Source: Paragordius varius (Eukaryota > Nematomorpha). From it: a stretch of DNA of 64,000 bases. The notes under the pieces were generated by a model, which was not told the origin of the DNA, ran no database searches, and was given only the letters and a program-made list of their open reading frames with translations. Below, one piece after another: positions 38,836-51,390 of this stretch. The DNA lies in the NCBI GenBank assembly GCA_964247055.1, contig OZ176050.1:4588001-4652000 (forward strand), read 5' to 3'. A program made the translations under genes and the position numbers. The number at the start of each line of letters is the position of its first letter. Within the stretch, counting starts at the first letter, position 1.

Positions 38836-41800
38836 ATGATATTGGGCAAACTGCTTATTACCACACTGGTCTACCATACGTTCCAGGTTTCAAAGGCTTG
38901 GAAAACGACTGTTACACCATATATACTCCCAAACGTTTTATCGATTCCTTTTTTTGAGACAAAACATGCTTCGACAAAATATGCATATCAAAAAAATCGG
39001 TTTGATGACAATTTAATTCGAAAGCCTAAAAAACGAAGTACCATTACCAATCGACCGATAAATTATGCACAAAATGGTAAAAGTATATCTTTGCCGCCTA
39101 TGCTTAATACTAACACCGTTTTGGAAACAAATTCAAAGAGCAATAAAAATAATGTTCAAAACAGTTATATGAGACCAACGAATAGTTATCCGACAAACTT
39201 TAAGCAAGACAACAATGGAAGAACCCCTATGTATAGAAGTATGAAGAGAATATACGTTAAGCAACCGAAATCCAAATATGCATATCCGCATCGGATAAAA
39301 AAACCTTTGTCAGTGTACTATCCCAGGAGAGATAGTATAAAATTGTCTCAAAATGTGTCGTTTAAACCAATCTATACAGCGGAAAAGCCTGATTCAAAAA
39401 ATTTGGAGTTTCAATCTTCCTATTCTCCTACCAGCAATAACAATGGTAACTCCCAAACGTCCAACGAGAATTCTAACAATAATAATCAAAAGAACAACGA
39501 AGAAGCATCTTTTACAGATTTTGATACATCGTATGCTAATCCGAGTAACTTTATGTCCAACAATTACCCAAACCAACGGCCGACTGGATTTGGGTCACTT
39601 TTAAGGGGTGATCAGACTCCTTCTGATAACACATATCCATCTAATGATCCACCGAATAGCAATAGTAACAATATTTTTTACAAGCCAACTGATACAACTT
39701 TCAGGCAAAACAGTAATTTAATGAAACAATACAGTAATTATAATCCATGGTTAAGTAATAAAAATATGATCACACCTTCGAAAAGATACTATTCACCAGC
39801 TGTCAGGAATCTATGGATGAATAAGCAATATCAAGCCTCACAACTTATGAATAATAACCATAAAGGGCTTAATAATAATAATAACGCATGGGTCGTAAAC
39901 AGTGGCCAAAAAGCTTTGCAACCAACCACAAATTTTGAGCGTCCGGCCATTTATCCGGTCATGAATGCTCAGGTTGCGGCTTTGAATGGCCCAATCATGC
40001 CATCCAACACAGTTTCAAGACCAATGGTAGATCCATGGGCGGAATTCTATGCGGGTCAGTCCTACAATGAGAATGACAAAATGCAGCCACAGGCTCCTCC
40101 TCGATCTTTATGGCCATTTGTGACTCCAGCTCCTCCTGGGGTCGGACCATCTAGCGGTGTTAGCAATATCATACCACCCGTTAACCCGAGTGAGCCTTTT
40201 ATAGGTATAGATAAGTATGGCGGACAATTGCAACAACTGGAAAGAGGTCCTCCTGAACCACTTCCTCAACTTACGATGTTCGAAGCAGCCGATACCCCGA
40301 TGGGTGGGAAGAAGGGTGTTGGTAATATGGATACAAGTAGCTTGTGGAGCTCCCCCAAATTCAAAGGTAATTGTTGTTGGTATTGTTTTAAATAACACTA
40401 CTAAAGTTTATTGCATTTTACGTCAATATAGATACTTATAGCTATAAGAAATTAAACCCATAATCCGAATTTCCTACCTCTCTTAATATTTAATTATGTC
40501 TTTAGGCATCTTGGAACGCGTCATAGCGTCAACTGGCGGAGGTGGTGCACAACCATACATTGGAGGCGGAAAGGGTATGGGATCGTCCGGACCCCTGCCT
40601 CAGGTATTTGATTTAGGGACAGGAAAATCCGCAAACAACTTTCTAAATTTTCTGCCCGGATTAACAGGTTTACTCGGAAATAAAGGTTTGAGAATGGGAG
40701 GATCTTCACCCTTTTCCTCTCAACCAGGTAAAGGAGGAGGAGGAGTACAATACAAAAATTTGGAATTTAATCTGCCCTCACCAAAATATTCATCTGCCCC
40801 TGGAAAATCTGGGATGAATTTTTTTCCAAGTAGTATGGATATGTCGGGTGGTTTTCCGAATCAACCTTCAATCTTTATGTTTCCGCCTCCCATGCAAAAT
40901 ACGCCTGGTAATATTGGTCCCGGGAAAAAAGATGGGCAAAATATTTTTGACCAAATTCGACAAGGTACCTATGGTTCAATGCCTGAAACCCGATTTTTCA
41001 ATAAACAATACAACGTACCGGCTTACAAATCTTTACCACATCCAATAGGTAAATTTATAAACTATATCGCATTGAATTTGATTTTTAATATAGTTGAGAA
41101 AATGATAGTTTATAATTGGGTATATTTAATAATTTATTAGTTATAGCCGATATAAAACTAATAATTAACTTTTATAAAGCGAAAAACGGAACAAATATTT
41201 ACTTTGGCCCGTATATCAATTTAATTTCATTCTTTTAAAAAAATAATGATGAATGCAATAATAATAATTTATTGAATCATATAGTACCACAAATCAAACC
41301 CGTGGTTACGTTTTATTGCCCAGCTAATTTTACCATGTTGGGCGAACGATGTTATCGGTTTTATGTCATTAATCAACTCAATTGGCTGGATGCTAAAAAA
41401 GAATGTCGCGATCAAAGATCTGAATTGATCAAGATAGATGACCAATATGAGCAATTTTTCATTGGAAACTCATTAAAATTACTCAAAGTCCCAGGTTCCT
41501 AAAAAATTAATTTTAATTTATTGCATAAAATTTACGGTATAGGATTAATAACACGATTTACCTTGAGACAAATTTTTAATTTCATTTTGTTATGGATAGT
41601 TTCTGAAGGTATGGTAACTGGTGTCTGGACTGGTGCCAACGATCGCGGAAAAGAGGGAACATTTGTGTGGAATAGCGATAATACCCCTCTGAGTTACACG
41701 AATTGGGCCCTTAATCAACCCAACAATGAGGGCGAACAGGATTGTGTTGCCATGATATCTCAAAGTGATTTCCGCTGGAATGATTTGAGGTGTGACCAGC

Positions 41801-41865
41801 CGAATCGTTTCATTTGTGAAAAACCCATTATGATTGATACAACATTGTTATTTAAAAAGAAATAG
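38836..41865 (+). CDS. Secreted C-type lectin with long Asn-rich leader region
   Basis: Four exons: 38836-40366, 40506-41048, 41285-41494, 41600-41865, all joined in phase 1, giving 849 aa. It starts with a likely signal peptide (ILGKLLITTLVYHTFQ). About 480 residues follow that are rich in Asn, Pro, Tyr and Lys (runs such as NENSNNNNQKNNEEAS), then a Gly/Pro/Phe-rich stretch in exon 2 (STGGGGAQPYIGGGKGMGSS). The C-terminal ~160 residues are a long-form C-type lectin domain with six Cys (YCPANF, RCYRF, KKECRD, DCVAM, LRCDQ, FICEKP), the WTGANDRGKEGTFVW core, the calcium-site motif QPN (NQPNNEGEQDC) and WND (FRWNDLRC). Calcium-dependent sugar binding is therefore likely; QPN is neither classic EPN nor QPD, so specificity is open. 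Extracellular or matrix role inferred. Donor 41495 (GTTCCT) is weak. Confidence 0.9.
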
Positions 41866-43055
41866 ATGAAACAACCAATATTTGTAATTGTTTTAAAATG
41901 TGTATAATTTAAAGGAACCACAAAAATACTATTTAATATATAAAAATTTATAATTTATATATATATATATATATATATAAATACATTATTAATCAAAATC
42001 CAAGTTCCTATTTATCTAAATAAATTTATTTGCAAGTACCAGTTATTAACTTTTGGGTTTTTTACCGTAGGACGTTTTTAATAAATAATATTTTATATGT
42101 CTAATTAAAATTATGCATTCCTTTGCTTTTTAGGCACAAAATATTTTAATAAATTAAAATTAAAAAATCATCATCCCAAACTCTTAGCCGTCAAAAATTT
42201 TCTTTGATTTTTAAAAAATGCTAAAAAGGTAAATGGTAAATAAATAAAATTGATAAAATTTTAAAAAAATTATTATATGTTGACAATAAATTTTTGGTAA
42301 TTTTTATTAAAACTTTAAGCGAACTTGAGCGCCTTACGCTAAATCAGGGTGCACAACAATATGGAGCTCTACATTTCCAATCAAATAAATACAGTGTCCG
42401 CATTCAAACAAATATATGACCATTAAAAATATTTTATTAGAGTTTAAGCATAAGGCATAAGCTGTAAAAAGTTACGGACACAATATAAAAACTATATATT
42501 CATCAATTTTTGCTAATTCGATGGCAAAAGTTGGAAATGCTTATTAAATATGTGTTTCGGAATTCCTAAGATTCATTTTAAAATATCAATTTTACGCTAT
42601 GGATTTTCTATATATTTGGTATTTTACCAGATTTTTAGTAGGCCGCACAAAATATCTCGGAGAGCGGCCTATTTAGATACCTCCCTTATAAAATAACAAA
42701 AATAAAAGTTTCTTTGTTTTTGAAATTATAGACTGTTGGATTAAAATAACCCAAATATTTAATGTTTATATAAAACTAAAGGTAGGAAGAGTTAAAGTTT
42801 GCAATTATTCAATCCACATGCAAGATTGGGAAAAATGCCATTTTCTTACATAATAAATAACCTAAAAAATCACAAAGAGACGTCTTTGCAAATATACCCC
42901 GTTATTTCTAATGTATATTTTATGTAAATATAATATCATTAATTTTATTTCTGTAAAAGCATGCGTTTTTAAAATTATTTTGAATGTGATAATCTTGAAT
43001 ATCACAGTGTACGAAATAAATATAATAATTATGCTGAAATATATATTCTAATTTG
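41866..43055. other. Intergenic downstream of the lectin gene
   Basis: A+T-rich with a TA run at about 41957-41980. No gene seen; some phrases recall worn MITE sequence but cannot be assigned. Confidence 0.45.
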
Positions 43056-43230
43056 TATCAGAATTCTCACGAAGCTTTTGGTTTGGGCCTAACGAGTGAA
43101 TTAAGTACGTTTTATCCCCTTTTGTGGGCATCGCTCTATATGGAAAAATCACAAAATTAAATATAATCTTTTGGTGAAAGCTAATCATTCCAAAGATTAT
43201 TAACACTCCATATCCTTTTGGGGTAGTATT
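43056..43230. mobile_element. Family F end fragment
   Basis: GTATCAGAATTCTCACGAAG, TTTGGTTTGGGCCTAACGAG and GTGGGCATCGCTCTATATGG match one arm of the fold-back family; the opposite arm is not present nearby. Confidence 0.6.
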
Positions 43231-44045
43231 ATAACCCAGAGCCTTTGAAATTTAAATATCTTATATGGTATTTGAGATATTAAGCCGAATTTAAAACTAT
43301 GCTTTCTTTAGCCTAGGCGCATTATACAAAATTTTTTTAAAAAATGTAAAATTGTTAATAATTCCTCATTTCATACTTTTTTGCCGCTATTTTTTTCTAT
43401 AATTTTTTTTGAATCGCTAATGCAACAACAGGCAAATAAATATATATAAATAATTAACTTTAAATCAGGCTAATTACGAAAAACTTGATATATTTTGATT
43501 TTAATATTAGCTGTTCGTTTCATTCGTGTTTTGGAGCTCTATCCCAAATGTAAAATCCAGTCACAAAACTATAACAAATTTAACGTTTTAATTTAATACA
43601 TGAGAACAATGTTTGATGATCAAATTTTAATTAAAATAACTTTAATTCTAATTTATTTACAAAATTAAGCTGTGGCATGTAAAACTACCGCAATATGTAA
43701 AGGACGAAAAAGTGAAAAGGTAAGGAATATAGAATATATCGTTAAATATATTTAAAAACCTAATATTTATATTAGATTCAATATTAGGTGTGGTTGAAAA
43801 CTCAAATTTTGGCCCCTACGAATATGTATTTTCTCAATATACGACAAAAATATCGGGATTGCACAATAACTGTGTGATATTGACATCTAACTAATTTAAT
43901 TTTAAAAAATGCATAGCAAATATTTTTCAGCAATATTTTGATGAGGCATAATTTATGGCTTGAAACATGGTGGAATTGATACGTAAATATAAAAATATTT
44001 TTACATAAATCACGGAGCACAAAAAAGAAATATTGGTTAATTATA
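43231..44045. other. Intergenic, no gene recognised
   Basis: A+T-rich; includes AAATTTTGGCCCCTACGAAT near 43804, a possible scrap of family F. The 89-codon frame on the minus strand here is low in complexity and not supported. Confidence 0.4.
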
Positions 44046-44430
44046 TATTTTTGTATCCGGATTTTCAACATTATTGGTTTTGAGACTTACGAATCATTTT
44101 AGAAAGTATTTATATTTTTGTGATAATTGCTCTATATCAAAATATATCAACACAAAACATCATAAACCATATCCGAGAATCACAAATTATTATAAACTTT
44201 TAATTTTAGATATGGACTCCGAAAGTTTCGAATTTTTAGCCCACCCTAACATTGGCTGGTTTAGATAATACAAATAATCTTCAAATTTTGAGATAATAAT
44301 ATGGATATGAAAATGCATAGTTTGTTTTAAATTAAATTTTTAGCAAAATTTTGATGAACCGTATTTATGATATAAAGTATGTGAAAGCGGTATAAAAATA
44401 ATATGAATAAGCCAAAATAAATAAATTTAG
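44046..44430. mobile_element. Family F arm fragment
   Basis: TTTTTGTATCCGGATTTTCA, TTGGTTTTGAGACTTACGAA, GTGATAATTGCTCTATATCA and GATATGGACTCCGAAAG follow the arm order of the fold-back family. Its other arm is lost or replaced by the MITE nest that follows. Confidence 0.55.
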
Positions 44431-44799
44431 TTTTGATAAAAAAAGTTCCATATCAAACTACTTTGGCGCCATATTTATTTTACAATGTTTTTTTGCAAAA
44501 CATCATGTTTATTTGATTTTAAGAGTGGAATTTAGTTTACTTTTTTATAAAAAATACATTTAACGTTGATATTAGGAGTATGGTATATTTGCATTAATTT
44601 ATATTTAGTTTATGCACACATGTCATGCTGGCTAAATTTTTACTTTCGAGTTATACCTCCGATTAAGTAATAACAAGTATTTTTGAATGATTTTTTTAAT
44701 ATTTCGGTTCTTTAATGTATGTAAGCGCACACCTTTGTCTCGGTTTTAATTTATTCCATATTTTTTGAAATATTTAATAAACAACCCTAGCGCATTTAA

Positions 44800-45947
44800 C
44801 ACTTGGATACAACACATTCATTTTTGTCCTTCGATTCAAATTAGGGTAGTTAAACCAGGCCTGTTTAAAATTGAATTCTTTAAAATATATGGAAGGAATC
44901 AACCATGGCAAAATTGTGCACTTATATAACATTAATAAACCGAAATATATAAAAAAATTTATTCAAAAATACTTGATATTATTTATTTTAACACTTGGAT
45001 ACAACACATTCATTTTAGTCCTTCGATTTAAATTGGGGTAGTTAAATACCCCAAGCCTGTTTAAAATTAAATTCCTTAAAAAATATGGAAGGAATCGAAG
45101 CCATGGCAAAATTTTGCACTTATATAAAATAAATAAACCGAAATATATAAAAAATTTTACTCAAAAATACTTGATATTACTTATTTTAAGCTAAAACCGA
45201 AAGGTAAAAATTTATTCAACGTGACATCTGTGTAATGTTAAAATTGAAAAACATAACAAAATAAACCGCTTTTTCCATTTCTATTAATGTTAGATGTAAT
45301 TTAAGCTTTAATTATACCCTTAAAATCAAATGAAGACGATATTTTTCAAAAATTTTGTAAAATAAAAATGGCGTCGAAGTAGTTTGACATGGAACTTTTT
45401 TTCAAAAAAAAAATTTACTGAGAAATTTTGGCATATTTAAATAATTTTTATTAGGATAAAAGCATAAATTTAAATTGGGGCTATTTTCTTGAGTAGTTTT
45501 TTAAAAATTTTAACACAAACTTAGTCTGGGGTATCTAGATACCCCAAATTAAATCGAAGTGTTAAGCTAAAACCGAGAGTTAGAAATTTAGTCAACGTGA
45601 CATGTGTGCAATGGTGAAATTGAAAAATAATACAGAATGAACCGCTTTTTCTATTTCTATCAATGTTTGATGTAATGTAAAAAAAAATTAGCTTTAATTT
45701 TACCCTTAAAATAAAATGATACGATATTTTGCAAAAATTTTGTAATATAAAAATGGCGTCGAAGTAGTTTGATATGGAAATTTTTTTTCAAAACAAAATT
45801 TTATATAGATATTTTGGCATATTTATATAATTTTTATTAGGATAGAAGCATAAATTTAAATTAAGACCGTTTCCTTCAGTAGTTTTTTTGAAATTTTAAA
45901 TCTAATTTAGTCTGGGGTATTTATATACCCCAATTTGAATCGAAGTG
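44800..45947 (+). mobile_element. TTAA MITE, middle copy of a triple nest
   Basis: Forward copy in two pieces, 44800-44987 and 45566-45947, flanked by TTAA at 44796-44799 and 45948-45951. It is itself interrupted at TTAA between '...ATTATTTATT' and 'GCTAAAACCGAGAG'. It carries the family's CAAAATTGTGCACTTATATA and ATGGCGTCGAAGTAG phrases. Confidence 0.85.
44992..45561 (+). mobile_element. TTAA MITE, innermost copy of a triple nest
   Basis: A 570-bp copy with TTAA on both sides (44988-44991, 45562-45565), left end ACACTTGGATACAACACATT, right end AAATCGAAGTG. It is complete in outline and must be the youngest of the three. Confidence 0.88.
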
Positions 45948-46001
45948 TTAACAACACTAATTTGAATCGAAGGACTGAAATGAATGGTATCTAAGTGTTA
46001 A

Positions 46002-48348
46002 TCGTGTTGGTATATGTCCCAATTTTTAACTTTAGAAGTCACAAAACTGTAAAAAAATATTAGCCTTTTATGTTACATCACAAAATTGGGCTCTGGAATA
46101 TAAAACTGCCCCAAAAGGTAAAATAGGACAAAAAACTAAAAGGTAATGAAATTCTATAAAAATTTATAGCTAATCGGCATTTTTGGGTTTCTCACTTGAG
46201 CCCATATCTAAATAAAATCAAGCATAAGATGTACACAAAATTTTTCAGGTTAAATACGAGAATAGCTAAATATTTACCTCGATTAATTGTTTTTTAATAT
46301 ATATGGGTGCCTGTGATTTCGTATTTGTAGGCGCTGACTTTTTTTTATATTTTTAAAAACATTATCATACATATTTGTTGTTGAATCATCAAATTATTAT
46401 CATCCGATTGGAGTTACAAATATTTGTACATTTATTAGCAATAAACTTAAAACCATTGGTTCAAAATATAACCAAATATTCAAACTCATTGAAAATTTGG
46501 ATGAGTGTAGTAGTAGATTGGATAAAATCTAATCAAACGACAAACAACTTTTTTCACTATAATTAATAGTAAAACATCTGATATTGATATGAGTAAAACA
46601 AATGCAAAATTTAAATTAGTGGAACGTATCGGAAAAGGCATCAATGATTTAAAATATCTTTTAAACCTTACTTTTCATGAATCTGAATATGCTAAAGTAA
46701 ACTAATTTAAAAATTAGGTATTAAAATTAATGGTTATCAAATTTCTTTCAATGGATGATATTGTAACATCTACATTTAAAGTTTGAGTGTGGTAATAGAT
46801 AGGAAATTGAAAACATTAATTTACTGACCACCAATTTATATATAAAGTAGTGAATTTTGTAAAATTAGGTTGGATGCTGTTCATCGAAAGTTAGAAAAAA
46901 CACAAATTTAGTTTAGCTACTTTAGAAAATTTAAATCATCAATTATTGGAAAAACGTCAGGAATTTAAGATTTAACCATAAACAAATGCCTATTGCTTTG
47001 AAGCGAAGGAGTGAAATAAATTGTTTTTTTAACATTAATCAATTTCACCTATTTTATGATTTAAGAATACCTTTTTTACTTACATATAAGAAATTAACAA
47101 ATTATCTTTCGTTTAAAATTCGAATTTAATTCAAATCGAAGTTATCGAGCAAATTTAATAGGCCTTTTTTTAGATTTTTTCATGCATGATTCCATTTTTA
47201 TTTAAATTGTAATAAAATTTACAAAACTTTCGCCGCCAATTTTATATTTCAATTTTTTTAAATCGTTATACAAGACAATATATGTGTATTTTGGTTAAAA
47301 TTAATAATTGACTAAAGAAAGCTTTTGAAGTCCATTTTACCAGCAAATTTTGAAATTATTGATTTTTATTTAGCTGATACGTTTGATCGTGCGTGAGAGT
47401 AACCCAATTCGAAACGCTATATTTAAAAACTAAAAAATATAAGCTTTTTTAAAACAATTTAATAGGTACCCAAAATCTAATTTACAAAAAGAAATATTTA
47501 TGATAATAATCATTATTTTTAAAGCATCCTTTTATCCCAGAACTATATATTTACATATTAAAAATATTTGATATTGGCCTAAATATAAGCATTTGGCTTT
47601 TCGCATTTCGAATTTTCTAATAAAGGTTTTTAAAATACCCTAATATACAAAGATTTATCACGATTAGCACTATGAGGTTTGTTTTCTAATACCAAAATTG
47701 AATTTCTTTTCTCTTTAAACGAGAAATTAAAATTAATTTTGTATGATTCTTGGTCATATATCAAGAACACTATTAATGATTATTTAAGGCTTTTTGCAAT
47801 TATAATAGTTAATAAATCTTCCTATTATAGATAAAATTTTATAATTTAAAAGAAAATTTAATTTTACTAGGTATGTTCGCATCTATAAACTATAGAGAAA
47901 AAATATTTTTAATTTTAAGTCTTTTTACCGGTTTTTATGTGTTTAAAAATATAAATTTTGTTCACAGAATTTTGTTATAAATAAATTTTTAGGCACGATA
48001 ATCATTTTTTTGGAAAAACTTAATCAATGTCGAAAATTGGCATATATTTAAAATGCTTATCCCATTTGGAATTGTATATTTGTCCATTTAGACGAGTCCA
48101 ATCGGAGTCCGTATTTAAAATATATGCTTTTTATATATAGTGTGTGAATGGAATATTGGCTTTCACACAACTTTCCTATAGCTCTCGTAGGGCCCAGACC
48201 ATTAAATCTTTATGCATTTTTCCATCATGTTTTGTCTTGTAGGTGTGCATTGTGTATATTTAAAATATTACATCTATAGGTAGCTAAATTCTATTATCTT
48301 AATTGTGGAAAAAATTTAGCCAAATTAAATTCATTTAGCCCTTTAGAC
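46002..48348. other. Intergenic, decayed sequence
   Basis: About 46375-46990 has several adjoining short frames on the plus strand (for example a run reading KTNAKFKLVERIGKGINDLK near 46600) broken by stops, which look like an old coding remnant of unknown kind. About 48000-48200 holds a worn family F arm (GAGTCCGTATTTAAAATATA..., CTCTCGTAGGGCCCAGACC). The rest is A+T-rich and unrecognised. Confidence 0.4.
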
Positions 48349-48636
48349 CAGGGGTGTCCAACAGGGCCGCGAGCCACTAGTGGCTCATTGAAAATTTTGA
48401 GTGGCTCTTTGAAAATTAAAAAAAAATTAAAAAAAATAATTTCTATTTTTTTAAAAAATTTTTATATGTAAATTATGCATTTTTATTTTGACATTTAAAT
48501 TATTTTTAGAAACTTTTAATAAAATTCTTTATTATGAATATCTATCATCTCATTCATTTAATCATTAATAAAACACATTTTTTCCTGCATGTTATTACCA
48601 ACTTCAAGATGATAACTTTCACATTAAATTAAATTA

Positions 48637-48932
48637 AATTACTTGCAAAAAATAGGTATTTAAAATAATTTATTTAGCTTTCATACCAATATTATAATTT
48701 GTGTCCATTCAACATTCAAATACTTGCAAAAAATAAGTATTTAAAATAATTTTTTTAGCTTTCATACCAATACTTAAATTTGGGTCCATTGAAACATTAA
48801 AATACTTTCAAAAAATAGGTAATTAAAATAATTTATGCTTTCATACTAATACTGAGAATTATAATTAAGGTCCATTGAAAAATTAAATTACTTGCAAAAA
48901 ATAGGTATTTAAAATAATTTATTTAGCTTTCA
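48637..48932. repeat. ~83-bp tandem array, 3-4 copies, in hAT 5' region
   Basis: The phrase TACTTGCAAAAAATAGGTAT...TTAGCTTTCATACCAATA...GTCCATTGAA recurs with starts near 48640, 48721, 48803 and 48889, ending directly before the transposase start at 48935. Confidence 0.85.
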
Positions 48933-48934
48933 AT

Positions 48935-50674
48935 ATGCATAAATCTAAAAAAGTAACTAGAAAATACAATCCCGACTGGGAATTAAAATATGGGTTTACT
49001 CAAATTTTCAACAAAGCGGAGTGCCTTATTTGCAAATTTACGACAAACGGGTTTCGCGATTATAATTTAAAAAGATATGCCAATACCATGCATTTGGATT
49101 TTATTAATATGACTACAGAATGAAAATAATAAAATTATCTTTAAAAAATATTAATAATCTCCAACCAACAATTTCATTCACGCAACCTTATCCGATAGTA
49201 AAGGCAAGTTATATTGTTGCCAATTTACTCGCCAAAAAATGAAGCCTTATTCTGATGGTGAGTTTGTAAAGGAATGCGTACTGGAAATTATAAAATGTGT
49301 TTTGCCTATGCCTAATAAAGTTGAATTAATATCCAGTATAAGTCTTTCGCGCAATACTATGTGTCGACGAATTATAGACATCGCAGAAGAAATTCAATTT
49401 TCCCTAAAAGAAAGAATTCAAAATTTTGTGGCGTTTTCCTTGTTATTTGATGAAAGCACAGATATAAGCAACATATCACAATTGGTAGTCTTTATTCGAG
49501 GGATAGATGAATTTTTTAATATAACAGAAGATATGTTAGGCTTACTTCCGATGTAAAATACAACTAAGGGAGAGGATATGCTTCATGAAATTTTGAAATG
49601 TATTGAGGACAATAAATTAAATATGAGGGCGCTATCTTGTTTGACAACAGATGGTGCCCCAGCTATGATGGGAAAAACAAGGGAACCGTGAAACTATTGT
49701 TAAATAGGATGGAATCCGATGGTATTAATATTGACCATATACATATAATGCATTGCATGATTCATTGTGAAAATCTCTGCGCACATGCTCTAATGGACAA
49801 TGTTATAACCGTTGTTATTTAAGTAGTTAATTTTATAAAATCTCATGATTTGAAGCATAGGCAGTTTAAGGAGTTATTAAAAGAAATTCATTCAGAATAT
49901 GGAGATCTTATATTTTTTTCCAAATGTAAGGTGGCTTAGTTTAGGGAAATGTCTAAAAAGGTTTTATTATATATTATTAGAAATAAATATTTTTTTAATG
50001 CAAAATAATTATTTGGTAGAGGAATTAACCAATTAAAATTGGTTGTGGGATTTATGCTTTTCCGTAGATATTACCACTAAATCAATTAAATGACTCCTTG
50101 CAAAAGCAACATAATTTAGTTGTTGATGTGAATAACCATATTAAAGCGTTATGTAAAATTGACGTTAATTAAACGCCATTTAAAATAATGCTGAACATTT
50201 TTTCAGAATTGAATAGATTTAAAGCTGGTAAAACTAATCATTTTTCTCAATTAACATATTATCAAAAGCTTGATACGGGGATATGACATAATATGAAAAA
50301 ATATTTGATTTATTTTGTTGTCCATTTTGAAGCTATCAACGCTTTTATTAATTTACAAATGGAATTACTAGATTTGGAATCCAATAATGAATTAAAATTA
50401 TTATTTGGGAAACAAATTAAACCGAATTTCATTAAAAATATATAACGTTTTGTAAATTTCCTAATTTAAGAATTTTTGCACAAAGATTAATTTGTGCTTT
50501 TGGGTCCATTTATCTTTGTGAATGTTTTTTATCTAAAATGAAATACACAAAATCTCTTTCACGTTCTTTATTAACTGATGAAAAATTGGAGAAGGAATTG
50601 AGATGTGCTGTAACAAATATTCAAATAGATCTGAATAAATTAAGCAAAAAAATTACAAAACAAATATCCCATTA
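48935..50674 (+). pseudogene. hAT transposase (BED-finger, GTF2IRD2/ZBED-like), broken
   Basis: Starts MHKSKKVTRKYNPDWELKYG and has a BED-type finger fragment (CLICKFTTNGFRDYNLKRYA, then H near MHLDF). The catalytic-core pieces are LLFDESTDISNISQLVVFIR (about 49440), TTKGEDMLHEIL (49562) and LTTDGAPAMMGK (49639). The dimerisation end has FGSIYLCECFLSKMKYTKSL and SLLTDEKLEKELRCAVTNIQ (50500-50620). The order and motifs are those of animal hAT transposases. Stops and shifts separate the pieces: a stop after about codon 62, a shift in the A-run near 49235, a TAA at 49554-49556, more beyond 49690. No functional protein can be made from this copy. Confidence 0.88.
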
Positions 50675-51390
50675 AAAATTTAATTATGCAATGAAAAATA
50701 TTTATTTCTTTTATATTTATTAGATAAAAAAAACTTTATTAGACATTTTCCTCGACAACAATCATGTGCACAGAGATTTTTAAGGTGTCAATGCATTATA
50801 TATATTTGATCATATTTATGTCATCGGTTTCCATCTTACCCTTGTTTTTTCCCATCGTGGATGGGCACCAATCGTTATCAAACAAGACACGCTCATATTT
50901 AACTCAATGCATTTTAATTGCATGATTATCATCCCTTTAAGAAGGTAACATTTCTTTTGTAGAGACTATCAATTGAGGATGCTAATATATGTGCCTTTAT
51001 GTACTTTCTTTTAAGTCAGGTCCATTGCTTGTATCATCGTAATCTTGTATCGCGCGAAATACTTAATAAACTCGCTGTCTGAATAAATAAGGTTACATTT
51101 TGGCGATTAAATTCGCCACAGTTTACTCTAGTCATACTATCGAATTGCTATAAGTTTACCATATCCATGTATTTTTATCTTTTTTTACACATTGATATAA
51201 TTGCATTATTATATTTATACTGTTTATTTTCTTTTTGATATGAAAATTAGCACATCTATATGTTAATATAATAAATTTATTTGTTACCAATGTCTTGATA
51301 TATATATAAATAAAAAGTGGCTCTTTGGAATTTTGAGGTCGAAAAGGTGGCTCTTTAAGCGATTTGTGTTGGACACCCTCTGCTTTTGAC

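Larger units (their letters stand above)
44445..45997 (-). mobile_element. TTAA MITE, outermost copy of a triple nest
   Basis: Reverse copy in two pieces, about 44445-44795 and 45952-45997, ending CTAAGTG before TTAA at 45998-46001. It was split at CGCATTTAAC...TTAACAACACTAAT by the middle copy. Its left (GGGGTATC-type) end is not preserved. Confidence 0.75.
48349..51382 (+). mobile_element. Full-length hAT transposon, 3034 bp, inactive
   Basis: The ends are CAGGGGTGTCCAACA and, reversed, CAGAGGGTGTCCAACAC. They are flanked by CTTTAGAC (48341-48348) and CTTTTGAC (51383-51390), an 8-bp target duplication with one mismatch. Both subterminal regions carry GTGGCTC phrases (AGTGGCTCTTTG near each end). 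Between the left end and the transposase lies a four-copy ~83-bp tandem array. About 50740-51170 is less A+T-rich and is absent from the derivative at 4441. Confidence 0.92.

Noticed and set aside
38715-38957. 80-codon frame before the lectin
   Set aside because: Overlaps the signal-peptide exon in another frame and shows no domain.
43802-44071. 89-codon minus-strand frame
   Set aside because: Lies in fold-back element debris, low complexity.
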